Below are positions 44,936 through 54,077 of a DNA stretch of 64,000 bases, piece by piece. Made by a program: the position numbers and the translations under genes. Every line of letters starts with the position of its first letter. Within the stretch, counting starts at the first letter, position 1. This DNA comes from Nitrosomonas cryotolerans ATCC 49181 (GTDB lineage Bacteria; Pseudomonadota; Gammaproteobacteria; Burkholderiales; Nitrosomonadaceae). Under the pieces are notes generated by a model. It ran no database searches. It saw only the letters and a list, made by a program, of their open reading frames with translations, and was not told where the DNA came from. The DNA lies in contig NZ_FSRO01000001.1 in assembly GCF_900143275.1 (NCBI RefSeq), positions 1,692,116 through 1,756,115 on the forward strand. Direction: 5' to 3'.

Positions 44936-45673
44936 ATGAGAACTATCAAAATAATGGGGTATGGAATATTTACATTTTGGTTTTTTGGCGCTGCAATAAT
45001 GATGTGTGTTTATGAAATAGAAAGAAAACATGAATGCATTGATAGAGAAGGATGGGTGAAAGGGTTGTTTTGGTGCGAATCAGATGTAATATCCAACTCA
45101 GATATGGCAAGTCGTCAACTTATTTTTTTCATTAAAGGCTTAAGTTGGCCGATCGAATTATTCTCAAATAACGATAATGAGGAAGGTGATTATGAAATAG
45201 CTTTTAAGACATTAGAATCCTCTGCGAATGAAGGAAATGCCTTAGCGCAGTATGATCTCGGAGTTATGTACGCAATGGGTCAAGGTGTGTTGCAAAATTA
45301 TAAGATGGCGACCAAGTTGTGGCAAATGGCCGCAGATCAGGGACATTCTTCGGCGCAGTACAATCTTGGGGTTATGTACGGAACCGGCCAAGGTGTTCCG
45401 CAAGATTATAAGATGGCGGTTAAGTTGTTGCAAATGGCTGCAGATCAGGGACATGTCTTAGCGCAGCCTAATCTTGGGGTCCTGTATGAGCGTGGTGAAG
45501 GAGGGGTATTGCAAAATTATAAGATGGCTCATATGTTTTACAATATTGCCGCTTCTAACGGTATAGATAAAGGTAGGAAAAATCGGGATGAAATATCAGC
45601 TAAAATGACACCTCAAGAGATAGCAGAGGCTCAAGAAATGGCAAGAGAATGGATGGAAAAACATAAGTTCTGA
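44936..45673 (+). CDS. Sel1-repeat protein, membrane-anchored, smaller paralogue
   Basis: Protein of 245 residues. An N-terminal hydrophobic stretch (YGIFTFWFFGAAIMMCVY) is likely a membrane anchor or uncleaved signal. A linker with cysteines follows, then about three Sel1 repeats from residue 90 (ALAQYDLGVMYAMGQGVLQN). The C-terminal segment KMTPQEIAEAQEMAREWMEK is the same as in the upstream gene, as are the 160 bp after the stop. The pair arose by tandem duplication and then diverged at the N terminus. Function unknown. Confidence 0.87.
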   Translation: MRTIKIMGYGIFTFWFFGAAIMMCVYEIERKHECIDREGWVKGLFWCESDVISNSDMASRQLIFFIKGLSWPIELFSNNDNEEGDYEIAFKTLESSANEGNALAQYDLGVMYAMGQGVLQNYKMATKLWQMAADQGHSSAQYNLGVMYGTGQGVPQDYKMAVKLLQMAADQGHVLAQPNLGVLYERGEGGVLQNYKMAHMFYNIAASNGIDKGRKNRDEISAKMTPQEIAEAQEMAREWMEKHKF

Positions 45674-45830
45674 TTTATCGCTTTAAATTTACTGCCAAAA
45701 ATTATTTGTGACCTCCCGCATAAAAACTTAATTGGTAAATTTCTGTAATCGTTTTCATTTGCTCAGTGCTTTGTAGAATGCTGTGATTTACAATTTTGAA
45801 ATAATTTCACCTTTTCAACGATTGGAAATG
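45672..45830. repeat. 3' flank shared by the two Sel1 genes, copy 2
   Basis: Second copy of the flank at 44721-44880 with few substitutions. The remaining gap to 45980 shows no gene. Confidence 0.85.
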
Positions 45831-45980
45831 CTCTTATTTTATTAGCTTCATCTTGACTCTTGCGCAGGGGCGCGACGATCGCCCCGTCGCGAGATATGCC
45901 AGGTGATTTTTCTGGCATGTATCGAACCCCACTGTTATTCTGATTTTTCTCCACCTCATCCCTTTATAAACTGATTTTAT

Positions 45981-46069
45981 GAGACCCTTGCAAAACCCCA
46001 ATAGCTGAAAAATTAACCTTTTATAATCAATACCCTAAAGCTTCTGGCGAGGGCTTGTGCAAAAGTCTC
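45981..46069. mobile_element. 89-bp MITE (family 1), copy 3
   Basis: Ends GAGACCCTTGCAAAACCCC and GGGCTTGTGCAAAAGTCTC, 89 bp, with more substitutions than the other copies. No 5-bp target duplication is visible (TTTAT against AGACA), which suggests an older copy or later rearrangement. Confidence 0.85.
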
Positions 46070-46239
46070 AGACAATATGCATGACAAATCCAATTAAATC
46101 GCTTACAAATCTGCCCTAATAGCTTCAGCCCGCAAACGCGATAGATGCTTAATCTGCGCTACAGATTCGATAGTCAGCAAGTTTCGGGTCGTGTTGATGA
46201 AAATTCGCTTTTATTCTATGAATATATAAGAGATAAAAT

Positions 46240-47103
46240 ATGGCGCAAAGGATAAAAGCGATGATCGATCAGGAGCAAATTCATTATGACCGTATTGTCA
46301 AAGCAATCGAATATATTAAAGAAAATTTTAAACAGCAGCCTTCTTTAGATGATATTGCGGCGGCAGTGCATCTAAGTCCGTTTCATTTTCAACGGCTGTT
46401 TTCTGAATGGGCGGGGGTTAGTCCCAAAAAATTTGTACAATATCTCAGTCTGGAATACGCCAAGGGTTTGTTGAAGAACGGAAATGCCAGCTTGATGGAG
46501 GCAGCGCATGAGACGGGGTTATCGGGATCAAGCCGATTGCACGATCTCTTTGTGAATATAGAATGCATGACGCCGGGTGAATTTAAAAACGGCGGTGAAG
46601 CCTTGCGTATCAATTACTGTTTTGCCGAAAGTCCGTTTGGAAAAGTGATTATCGCGTCCACATCCAAGGGTGTTTGCTGGGTCGCTTTTGAAGAGGATGA
46701 AGTCTTGGCTTTCAGTAATCTTAAAAAGAGTTTTCCCAATGCGTCCTATACGCAGATGGTTAATAAATTTCAGCAGGATGCCTTGTTTATTTTTCAAAAG
46801 GACTGGTCGCGGTTGGATGAAATCAAGCTGCATCTAAACGGCACGCCGTTTCAGCTTAAGGTTTGGGAATGCCTGCTTAAGATTCCGATGGGGGGTCTAA
46901 CAACCTATGGCCATATTGCAAAAGAAATCGGAAACCCCAAAGCCTCCAGAGCTGTCGGTACGGCAGTCGGTAGCAATCCCGTCGCATTTCTAATCCCATG
47001 CCACAGGGTTATTCAATCAAGTGGGCAGATTGGCGGTTATATGTGGGGGTCAACCCGCAAGTCCGCGATTATTGGTTGGGAAGCCGCGAGAACGGGAGCG
47101 TGA
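46240..47103 (+). CDS. AraC-type HTH fused to O6-methylguanine-DNA methyltransferase (Ada-like)
   Basis: Protein of 287 residues. Residues 15-115 form an AraC-type DNA-binding domain (SLDDIAAAVHLSPFHFQRLFSEWAG, ECMTPGEFKNGG). Residues 120-285 are an MGMT domain with the acceptor motif IPCHRVIQ, preceded by TTYGHIAKEIGNPKASRAVG. It repairs O6-methylguanine by suicidal methyl transfer to the PCHR cysteine. The N-terminal Ada zinc domain that senses methylphosphotriesters is absent, but a stand-alone version is encoded 0.9 kb downstream. It opens the alkylation-repair group; the next gene starts 2 bp after its stop. Confidence 0.93.
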   Translation: MAQRIKAMIDQEQIHYDRIVKAIEYIKENFKQQPSLDDIAAAVHLSPFHFQRLFSEWAGVSPKKFVQYLSLEYAKGLLKNGNASLMEAAHETGLSGSSRLHDLFVNIECMTPGEFKNGGEALRINYCFAESPFGKVIIASTSKGVCWVAFEEDEVLAFSNLKKSFPNASYTQMVNKFQQDALFIFQKDWSRLDEIKLHLNGTPFQLKVWECLLKIPMGGLTTYGHIAKEIGNPKASRAVGTAVGSNPVAFLIPCHRVIQSSGQIGGYMWGSTRKSAIIGWEAARTGA

Positions 47104-47105
47104 AC

Positions 47106-47819
47106 ATGCAAGATACCCTTAAAAAGATAGCCGCGGTGAATTGGCAGAGTGTTGCCGATGATATGCACGAAAAAGGCTATGCGATCGTGCCCGGTATTTT
47201 ATCGAACGTGCAGTGCTGCCATTTGATTGATCTTTACGACCGCCCCGAGGGTTATCGCAAAAGGGTGACAATGGCGCGTTATAGGTTCGGCCTGGGGGAG
47301 TATAAGTATTTTGCCTACCCGTTGCCGGATATGATTCAGGCCTTACGGGAAAAGGTCTATTCCAGACTCGTGCCTATTGCTAATCTATGGATGAAGGCTT
47401 TGAATATCGAAACGCGGTTTCCGGAAAAGCTGGAAGGCTTGCATGAGCAATGCCGCGACCATAATCAATGTCAGCCAACGCCCTTGATTTTGAAATACGG
47501 CAAAGGTGGGTTTAATACATTGCACCAGGATTTGTACGGTGATGTTTATTTCCCGATTCAAACCGTATTTTTTCTGACGGAGCCTGATGAAGATTTTACC
47601 GGGGGCGAATTTGTCTTAACGCAGCAAACACCGCGGGCACAGTCCAAGGCAATCGTCTTAAAACCCAGGAAAGGCGACATGTTGATTGTGACGACCCACT
47701 TTCGTCCTGTGAAGGGAAGCAGAGGCTATCACCGCGCTAATATGAAACATGGTGTTAGTGAAGTGCATAGCGGACAACGCTACACGATGGGTATTATTTT
47801 TCATGATGCGGTGAGTTAA
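47106..47819 (+). CDS. 2-oxoglutarate/Fe(II)-dependent oxygenase (COG3826 type)
   Basis: Protein of 237 residues from ATG 47106. The iron-binding facial triad is visible as His and Asp in TLHQDLYGDVYFPIQ and a distal His in NMKHGVSEVHSG, followed by the 2OG-binding Arg in GQRYTMGIIFHD. The central GGEFVLTQQTPRAQS fits the family. The substrate is not established. It is placed between an MGMT gene and an AlkB gene, so repair or tolerance of alkylation damage is likely. The longer frame from 46998 overlaps the MGMT domain and is rejected. Confidence 0.87.
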   Translation: MQDTLKKIAAVNWQSVADDMHEKGYAIVPGILSNVQCCHLIDLYDRPEGYRKRVTMARYRFGLGEYKYFAYPLPDMIQALREKVYSRLVPIANLWMKALNIETRFPEKLEGLHEQCRDHNQCQPTPLILKYGKGGFNTLHQDLYGDVYFPIQTVFFLTEPDEDFTGGEFVLTQQTPRAQSKAIVLKPRKGDMLIVTTHFRPVKGSRGYHRANMKHGVSEVHSGQRYTMGIIFHDAVS

Positions 47820-47856
47820 AAATTTAAAGATGAAATGAACTTAAGCGGAGAGGGCT

Positions 47857-48029
47857 ATGAACGCTAGATGATTGTATTTGGAGTAGATGATCGACAGAAA
47901 TCGATAGAATTTTACGAAAATGGGTTTGTGTTCCCCTGTTTTGAACGTCCATCGGAAGACGTCACGTTTTCCTCTTGAATTGCACATAACCCTTTCATGT
48001 GGATAGGTCCAGAAGATGATCCGGCATAG
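47857..48029 (+). pseudogene. VOC/glyoxalase-family gene remnant
   Basis: A good ribosome site (CGGAGAGGG) precedes ATG 47857, but the frame stops after four codons. One base later it continues as MIVFGVDDRQKSIEFYENGF, the N terminus of a VOC-family protein. After about 35 codons it ends, and from about 47980 the sequence reads AHNPFMWIGPEDD, the normal C-terminal end of such proteins. About two thirds of the gene has been deleted. The remnant overlaps the start of the Ada zinc-domain gene. Confidence 0.7.
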
Positions 48030-48264
48030 TGAAATCAACGATCAGGATTTAAGGCGGAGCATAAAAGCCCTGCACATTCAATTTGGCGGCAACAGTCAAG
48101 GGCGAATCTATGACACTTTGAGATGTAAATCCGGCAAAAGAATGAAGCGTGAAAATCGGGTATCTTTTGTTAGTACGCAGGAAGCCATAGAGGCAGGTTA
48201 TCGTCCTTGCGGAAATTGTATGAAAGAAGCATATAAGAAATGGATCTGTTCGCGCACACTTTAG
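48016..48264 (+). CDS. Stand-alone Ada zinc-binding-domain protein
   Basis: Protein of 82 residues. The Ada-type metal site is seen in YDTLRCKSGKRMKRENRV and EAIEAGYRPCGNCMKEAYKKW. Three cysteines are clear in these motifs; the fourth ligand is not obvious (a Cys near the C terminus, KWICS, is possible). In Ada this domain takes methyl groups from phosphotriesters through a zinc thiolate and switches on the regulon. Here it is separate from the AraC-MGMT protein, an arrangement that could work in trans. It overlaps alkB by 25 bp. Confidence 0.8.
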   Translation: MIRHSEINDQDLRRSIKALHIQFGGNSQGRIYDTLRCKSGKRMKRENRVSFVSTQEAIEAGYRPCGNCMKEAYKKWICSRTL

Positions 48265-48866
48265 ATGCCCTTGAAAATCTTTTGCCCAAAGCGGGTGAGG
48301 TCAATTATTACGGGCCGATTTTATCACTGGAAGAATCTGATCGTTATTTATCGATACTTTTGAAGAATATCGCGTGGAAACCGGATGAGGCAATCATTAT
48401 GGGCAAGCATATTTTTACAAAACGTCATATCGCCTGGTATGCGGATTCGCCATTTAAATATACGTATTCGAAAATTACCAAACAGGCTTTGCCATGGACG
48501 CAGGATTTATTGGATTTAAAAACGATTGTCGAGCAGGCGAGTGGGGAGCGGTTTAATTCGTGCCTGCTTAATCTTTATCATGATGGCTCCGAAGGGATGG
48601 CATGGCACAGTGATGGAGAAAAAGATCTGAAAAAAGACGGTGCGATAGGCTCCTTGAGCTTTGGCGCGGAACGGAAATTTGCCTTTAAGCATAAACGTAG
48701 CAAAGAAACCGTTTCCATTATTTTGGAACATGGTAGCCTTCTGGTTATGAAAGGAACCACCCAGACCCATTGGCTTCATCGCTTGCCTCCAACCAAGACT
48801 ATTCATACCCCTCGCGTTAATTTAACATTTCGAATGATTGTGAATCAGAATATTGAGGTAGTGTAA
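48240..48866 (+). CDS. alkB: AlkB-like DNA/RNA repair dioxygenase
   Basis: Protein of 208 residues, closest to the short ALKBH2/3-like AlkB group. AlkB removes 1-methyladenine and 3-methylcytosine by oxidative demethylation. Markers are LLNLYHDGSEGMAWHSDGEK (HxD), HWLHRLPPT (distal His) and RVNLTFRMI (2OG-binding Arg). IMGKHIFTKRHIAWYAD and FKYTYSKITKQALPW are the substrate-lid segments of this group. It ends the alkylation-repair set. Confidence 0.93.
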   Translation: MDLFAHTLDALENLLPKAGEVNYYGPILSLEESDRYLSILLKNIAWKPDEAIIMGKHIFTKRHIAWYADSPFKYTYSKITKQALPWTQDLLDLKTIVEQASGERFNSCLLNLYHDGSEGMAWHSDGEKDLKKDGAIGSLSFGAERKFAFKHKRSKETVSIILEHGSLLVMKGTTQTHWLHRLPPTKTIHTPRVNLTFRMIVNQNIEVV

Positions 48867-48883
48867 TAGAATTTTTCAAAATA

Positions 48884-48965
48884 ATGGTTGTTAATAATTA
48901 ATGGGTTGTATAGTGAAAAACGGACTCACAATATAAAAACAACCCGGTATTTTTGGTAAAATAAC
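48884..48965. mobile_element. Decayed family-2 MITE remnant
   Basis: TAATAATTAATGGGTTGTATAGTGAAAAACGG resembles the core of the elements at 11112-11316 and 58060-58158, with the same TATAGTGAAAAA word. (Shown here as overlapping blocks: TAATAATTAATGGG, then TTGTATAGTGAAAAACGG.) The ends are lost. The rest of the gap to 49115 should hold the norC promoter; I saw no clear FNR or NsrR box. Confidence 0.45.
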
Positions 48966-49115
48966 TTAACTTCATGAAATAATGGATACATTTATGTTAT
49001 CAATACACGCTGAATCCCGATTTGAAATCTCGCCATTGACATCCCCGTGTTCATTAAGCAAAATGCACCAAACGATGTTGTTGTGAAAAGTTAAGTCAAG
49101 AAAAAAGGGGGAGTT

Positions 49116-49568
49116 ATGGCAGAACGTTTAACCAAGTCCGCTGCGCGCAACATCTTCTACGGTGGCTCAATTTTCTTTCTGGTGGCTTTTACGCTTCTGA
49201 CCCTACATAGCCACGATTACATTAAAAATGTTTCAACGGATGAATCAACATTAACAGAGTCGGTTGTTCGGGGTAAACATGTGTGGGAGCGCCATTCTTG
49301 TATTAATTGTCATACCTTGCTGGGAGAAGGAGCCTACTTTGCGCCAGAACTGGGTAATGTCTGGGTGCGCTACGGTGGTCGTGAGAGCGCAGTCGGTGCG
49401 CGTATGGGTCTTAAAGCCTGGATGCGTGCGCAACCCACGAGGACTGAAGGACGGCGCCAAATGCCACAATTTAACCTGACTGAGCAGGAATTGGATGACT
49501 TGATTGATTTCCTCGAATGGACAAGCCGAATTGATACGTTGGGCTGGCCCCCGAGTGATGCTGGTTAA
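49116..49568 (+). CDS. norC: Nitric oxide reductase cytochrome c subunit
   Basis: Protein of 150 residues with one N-terminal membrane anchor (NIFYGGSIFFLVAFTLLTLH) and one haem c site CINCH (Cys62, Cys65, His66). The axial Met is likely in RRQMPQFNL. NorC passes electrons to NorB in the periplasm. A GGGGGAG ribosome site precedes the ATG. It starts the norCBQD operon, which in ammonia oxidisers removes NO formed from nitrite or hydroxylamine metabolism. Confidence 0.96.
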   Translation: MAERLTKSAARNIFYGGSIFFLVAFTLLTLHSHDYIKNVSTDESTLTESVVRGKHVWERHSCINCHTLLGEGAYFAPELGNVWVRYGGRESAVGARMGLKAWMRAQPTRTEGRRQMPQFNLTEQELDDLIDFLEWTSRIDTLGWPPSDAG

Positions 49569-49601
49569 TTAGTCTGAGAATTTTGCCTTAGGAGATTGAC
49601 A

Positions 49602-50951
49602 ATGAAATACCAAACCCAGAAACTTGCCTACCCTTATTTTATCGCTGCTTTGGGCTTATTCCTGGTTCAAATACTGGCAGGCGTATTGGCCGGCACCATT
49701 TATGTTTTTCCAAATTTTCTCTCAGAGACGGTTCCTTTTCATATCATCCGCATGATACACACCAACGCATTATTGGTGTGGCTCCTGCTGGGTTATTTCG
49801 GCGCCAGCTATTTCCTGATACCTGAAGAAAGTGAAAATGAAATTCATAGCCCAAAGCTGGCCTGGTTGCAATTAGGGATTTTTGTATTTGCGGCATTAGC
49901 CGCTGTCACCAGCTATCTGTTTGGCATTCATGAAGGGCGCGAACTCCTGGAACAACCTTTCTGGGTCAAAATCCTGATGGCTATTGCCTTGGCGATATTC
50001 CTCTACAATGTATCCATGACGGTGCTTAAGGGACGAAAAACGGTCGTCTCCATCGTTTTGCTACTGGGATTATGGGGCGCCTTCCTGTTTTTCCTCTTTG
50101 CCTTTTATAATCCGGACAATCTGGCACTGGATAAGATGTACTGGTGGTGGGTCGTGCATGTATGGGTGGAAGGTGTATGGGAACTCATCATGGCTGCAAT
50201 GCTGGCATTCCTTCTGATTAAAATGACCGGTGTGGATCGCGAGATTATTGAAAAATGGCTCTATATTATTGTCGGATTTTCTTTATTTAGCGGTCTTCTG
50301 GGTACCGGCCATCACTATTACTGGATTGGCACTCCAGAATATTGGCACTGGATTGGTGCGGTATTCTCAGTGCTGGAAGTGGTGCCTTTTTTTGCCATGA
50401 TAATATGGGCCTTTTATCTGGTTTATCGCAGTGGGCGCGACCATCCTAATAAAGCCGCTATGCTCTGGAGTCTGGGCTGTCCTATTATGGCTTTTTTTGG
50501 TGCTGGAATACTTGGGCTTATGCACAGCTTCCCGTCGATTAATTACTATACGCATGGCACACAACTGACGGCAGCGCACGGACATCTTGCCTTCTACGGC
50601 GCCTATGTCATGTTGAATCTGGCCTTCTTTACTTATGCTCTGCCGGCACTACGCGGTTTGCAGCCGTTTAATCAGATTTTGAACATGTGGAGTTTTTGGC
50701 TTATGACGGGGTCTATGACATTTATGACCATTAGCCTGTCATTTGCCGGCGTGATACAGACACATCTTCAGCGCGTACTTGACATGGGATTTATGGAAAT
50801 TCAATCGCAAGTCGATCTTTTCTATTGGTTCCGCCTTGGTTCCGGTGTGTTTTTCTTGATTGGCGCTTTGCTATTTATTTATTCGGCACTGGGGCCTGTG
50901 CGCGAGCAGGTCGGGGCATCGTCCTTCCAGACACGGCCGAAAGCGGAATAA
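49602..50951 (+). CDS. norB: Nitric oxide reductase catalytic subunit (cNOR)
   Basis: Inner-membrane protein of 449 residues with about twelve helices. It holds haem b, haem b3 and the non-haem iron FeB, and reduces 2 NO to N2O. Histidine ligands are seen in IIRMIHTNALLVWLL, WWWVVHVWVEGVWE, GTGHHYYWIG and AHGHLAFYGAYVML; the glutamates near the centre (HVWVEGVWELI) are conserved in cNOR. There is no quinol-oxidase extension, so it is the cytochrome c-dependent type and pairs with NorC. ATG 49602 follows AGGAG; the TTG at 49596 is rejected. Confidence 0.97.
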   Translation: MKYQTQKLAYPYFIAALGLFLVQILAGVLAGTIYVFPNFLSETVPFHIIRMIHTNALLVWLLLGYFGASYFLIPEESENEIHSPKLAWLQLGIFVFAALAAVTSYLFGIHEGRELLEQPFWVKILMAIALAIFLYNVSMTVLKGRKTVVSIVLLLGLWGAFLFFLFAFYNPDNLALDKMYWWWVVHVWVEGVWELIMAAMLAFLLIKMTGVDREIIEKWLYIIVGFSLFSGLLGTGHHYYWIGTPEYWHWIGAVFSVLEVVPFFAMIIWAFYLVYRSGRDHPNKAAMLWSLGCPIMAFFGAGILGLMHSFPSINYYTHGTQLTAAHGHLAFYGAYVMLNLAFFTYALPALRGLQPFNQILNMWSFWLMTGSMTFMTISLSFAGVIQTHLQRVLDMGFMEIQSQVDLFYWFRLGSGVFFLIGALLFIYSALGPVREQVGASSFQTRPKAE

Positions 50952-50960
50952 AGGCAGGTT

Positions 50961-51785
50961 GTGGAGACCTCCTTACAGCAACAAAATATTCAGATAACCC
51001 CTGTGGCAGAGGAGATTCCTTTTTATCTGCCAGTCGGTAATGAATGCACTTTGTTTGAAACCGCCTACCGGCGTCAGCTGCCGCTTTTACTCAAGGGGCC
51101 GACAGGCTGTGGCAAAACCCGATTTGTTGCCCATATGGCGGCCCGGCTGGGTCGCCCCTTGTTTACGGTTTCCTGTCATGACGATCTGACCGCAGCTGAT
51201 CTCACGGGTCGCTATCTACTCAAAGGGGGTGAAACTGTCTGGGTCGATGGACCATTAACACGCGCCATGCGTGAAGGCGGGATCTGCTATCTGGATGAAA
51301 TTGTGGAAGCACGTAAGGATGTAACCGTGGTACTCCACCCACTGACCGATGATCGCCGCATCCTGCCATTGGAACGCACCGGAGAGACTTTACGTGCACC
51401 GGATGAATTTATGCTGGTGATCTCTTATAACCCGGGTTATCAGAATATCCTCAAATCCTTAAAACCCAGCACCCGTCAGCGCTTTGTGTCGCTTAGCTTT
51501 GATTTTCCACCAGGTGAAGTGGAAGTGGAAATTGTGGCGAATGAAAGCGGCCTGGCGCGGGAGCGCTGTATTCCGTTGATTAATTTAGCAACCCGGCTGC
51601 GAACATTGAAAGGCATTGATCTGGAGGAAGTCGTTTCTACCCGCCTCTTGGTTTACTGTGCCATCCTGATGGAAGAAGGGTTAGACCCCCTACAGGCCGC
51701 TCAGATCACGTTAGTAGAACCGCTTTGTGACGAAACGGATGTCAAGGAAGGTTTGCTGGAACTGATCCGTGCCACCTATGGCTAG
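50961..51785 (+). CDS. norQ: NorQ AAA+ ATPase for NOR maturation
   Basis: Protein of 274 residues, MoxR/CbbQ type. Walker A is GPTGCGKTR, and the Walker B region is GGICYLDEIVEARKD. It probably acts with NorD to insert FeB into NorB. The start is GTG 50961, 9 bp after the norB stop, with CAGG upstream. CbbQ-like ATPases of this size act as rings with a vWA partner, here NorD next door. Confidence 0.93.
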   Translation: METSLQQQNIQITPVAEEIPFYLPVGNECTLFETAYRRQLPLLLKGPTGCGKTRFVAHMAARLGRPLFTVSCHDDLTAADLTGRYLLKGGETVWVDGPLTRAMREGGICYLDEIVEARKDVTVVLHPLTDDRRILPLERTGETLRAPDEFMLVISYNPGYQNILKSLKPSTRQRFVSLSFDFPPGEVEVEIVANESGLARERCIPLINLATRLRTLKGIDLEEVVSTRLLVYCAILMEEGLDPLQAAQITLVEPLCDETDVKEGLLELIRATYG

Positions 51786-51813
51786 TATACAGAATTGATA
51801 ATGCACCAATAAT

Positions 51814-53748
51814 ATGTGGGAATTCTGGGAACTGGAAGAGCAGGTGGGTCGTTATTGGCACCGACTTGTAGGTCAGGCAGACAGTTATCCTTATCATCAG
51901 GCGGCGGCAGTAACGCTGGATTCGGTACACGCTTCTCTCAGTGTCTTCTTTCGGGGATTAGGCGGAACACCAGGGTTGGCACTGACTGCCGGCACGCCTC
52001 AGTCTTCGGGGCATCGTTTAAAACTGCGACAACGCCTGGGGCTTGAGCAGGAATGTCTACCGCAAGCCGCTCGCAATGCTGAGCGGTTATTGTTGCCGGC
52101 ATCTATTGCTTACTTTTCTTCAGCTGCGGATAATCGGCGTCTTTACTTCTGGTTGGCCGCTTTTTTTGCCCTGGCGGAAGCACCTTCTCGTCAGCGTCCG
52201 ACTGACCCACTACAGGCCGATCTCGCTTTTTTACACTGGGCTTATCGGACCAGCGTAAATGTTTGCCATCAATACCCTGGACTGGCACAAAGTTACCGTA
52301 CACTTTGCGAAGCGCTGAGCACGCTGCGGCCACAGCGATTCCTGCCGGAACAGGAACAAGCAGTGGAAGCGGTGATCCATGCACTATTAAATGCCAAGTG
52401 TTCAAATACCCTGGGTAAGCAGTTTCTGGCGGCCATTAAACAGCCGACACCTGATTTCACCTGCTGGCGCGCTTCCAAACGTTATCAGCCATTCCTCCCT
52501 GTACCGTTATGGGGAGAAATCAGCATCAACCCTAAACCGCAACATTCTGCCTCAGCCGCGTCTGAACAGACCGATGGCAGTAGTCAGCAGGATGAACAAG
52601 ACACGCGCAAAAAAAAGGCGGAGCGGAAAAGATATGATCAAAGTGAGCGAAATGACCCTTTAATGTTGAACCGCTTTGAGAAGCTCATGAGCTGGGCTGA
52701 AATGGTCAACGTCAATCGGGCGGTGGAAGATGAGGATGAAGATACCGCGAAGGAAGTCGCCGATAGTATGGAGACGCTGGCATTGAGTCCTCATGAGCGC
52801 CGCGCCGCCACCAAGCTAAAATTTGATCTCGACTTAGCGCCTACCGATGTAGACCCTACTGCGTTAATTTCTGAACACACTTACCCAGAGTGGGATTACC
52901 GCCGCAACCACTATCACAACGACCATTGCCGGATTATTGCCCAAACTGCTGCCGAAGAAGGAGAGCAGTGGGAGCCTGATATTCATGTCAGACGCCGCCT
53001 GCGTCAGATTCGCCGCCAATTCGAAGCGCTACGGCCTAAGCGGGAAATTTTACGCCGCCAGCTGGATGGCATGGAACTCGACATGGATGCGCTGGTACGT
53101 GCGCACTGTGATTTGGCAGCCAGCGGGTCTGGCTCCGATCAGGTGTATCTTACGACACGCCAGCAAACTCGTGATTTAGCTGTGGCTATTTTGGTGGATG
53201 TTTCTCTATCCACGGATAGCTGGATTGATAATCAGCGGGTTCTTGATGTTGAAAAAGAGGCGCTTACCGCACTCGCTGCCGGACTAGATGCCTGTGGAGA
53301 TGCCTTTGCCATTTATACTTTTACTTCGCGCAAACGGCAATACGTCCGCGTTGCCACGGTAAAAGATTTCACTTCCCCTTTCAACACCCAAGTGTTGCGC
53401 CGAATCGCAGCTTTGCGTCCCGGCTATTACACCCGCATGGGCGCCGCACTGCGATATACACAGAAACAACTGGCGCAGCGTCCCGAGCGCTATCGTTTGT
53501 TGCTTTTATTAAGTGATGGCAAACCCAATGACTTGGACCACTATGAAGGCCGTTACGGCATCGAAGATACCCGCCAGGCGATCCTGGAAGCGCGTCATTC
53601 AGGATTAACTGTATTCGGTATCACCGTCGACAGTAAAGCCCAGGATTATTTCCCCTATCTGTTTGGCCGTGGCAACCATGCCATTGTGGACCGACTTGAC
53701 CGGCTTACCCGCGCGTTACCCATTCTTTATCATCAGTTGGTCGGTTAA
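51814..53748 (+). CDS. norD: NorD, von Willebrand A-domain maturation factor
   Basis: Protein of 644 residues. The C-terminal 200 residues are a vWA domain with a MIDAS motif in AVAILVDVSLSTDSW (DxSxS), then LLLLSDGKPNDLDHYEGRYG. The middle is charged and low in complexity (EQDTRKKKAERKRYDQSERN). It partners NorQ in activating NO reductase. It is the last gene of the operon; no NorE/NorF is present. ATG 51814 is 28 bp after norQ. Confidence 0.93.
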   Translation: MWEFWELEEQVGRYWHRLVGQADSYPYHQAAAVTLDSVHASLSVFFRGLGGTPGLALTAGTPQSSGHRLKLRQRLGLEQECLPQAARNAERLLLPASIAYFSSAADNRRLYFWLAAFFALAEAPSRQRPTDPLQADLAFLHWAYRTSVNVCHQYPGLAQSYRTLCEALSTLRPQRFLPEQEQAVEAVIHALLNAKCSNTLGKQFLAAIKQPTPDFTCWRASKRYQPFLPVPLWGEISINPKPQHSASAASEQTDGSSQQDEQDTRKKKAERKRYDQSERNDPLMLNRFEKLMSWAEMVNVNRAVEDEDEDTAKEVADSMETLALSPHERRAATKLKFDLDLAPTDVDPTALISEHTYPEWDYRRNHYHNDHCRIIAQTAAEEGEQWEPDIHVRRRLRQIRRQFEALRPKREILRRQLDGMELDMDALVRAHCDLAASGSGSDQVYLTTRQQTRDLAVAILVDVSLSTDSWIDNQRVLDVEKEALTALAAGLDACGDAFAIYTFTSRKRQYVRVATVKDFTSPFNTQVLRRIAALRPGYYTRMGAALRYTQKQLAQRPERYRLLLLLSDGKPNDLDHYEGRYGIEDTRQAILEARHSGLTVFGITVDSKAQDYFPYLFGRGNHAIVDRLDRLTRALPILYHQLVG

Positions 53749-53774
53749 GAAGAGGGGGTATTACAAAATCGTCC

Positions 53775-54040
53775 TCGTGGATCACCCGATGCGCCGACAG
53801 AAAATCCCGCCACGGTGCGCCTGTGTGCATAATCCAGAAAATGGCATTAATGAACGGGTGATTATCTCTAGCTATGCCTCCTCAGCGCCTTGACAGCCAG
53901 GCAAATGAGTCTCAAGCAGCGCACTAATATTTCGCCTGATATATCATGCCTGCGAGGTGAATGCGTTATATGAGATTTTTTCGTTTTTACAAGCGCCTCA
54001 TATTTTTCATTTCGTGATTATATTATTTAGGAACAGATAT
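53775..54040 (-). pseudogene. Decayed IS427-like transposase fragment
   Basis: The minus strand reads ALLETHLPGCQGAEE and a second block matching the remnant at 24881-25200; the flanking AT-rich part beyond it also corresponds to 25200-25275. It is too degraded to give one frame. It marks the start of the accessory island after norD. Confidence 0.7.
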
Positions 54041-54077
54041 TTTTGTCGTATATATCATGTTAGGGGTGAAGGAAAAT

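Noticed and set aside
48930-49115. FNR or NsrR box before norC
   Set aside because: I looked for TTGAT-N4-ATCAA and the NsrR palindrome and found no good match.
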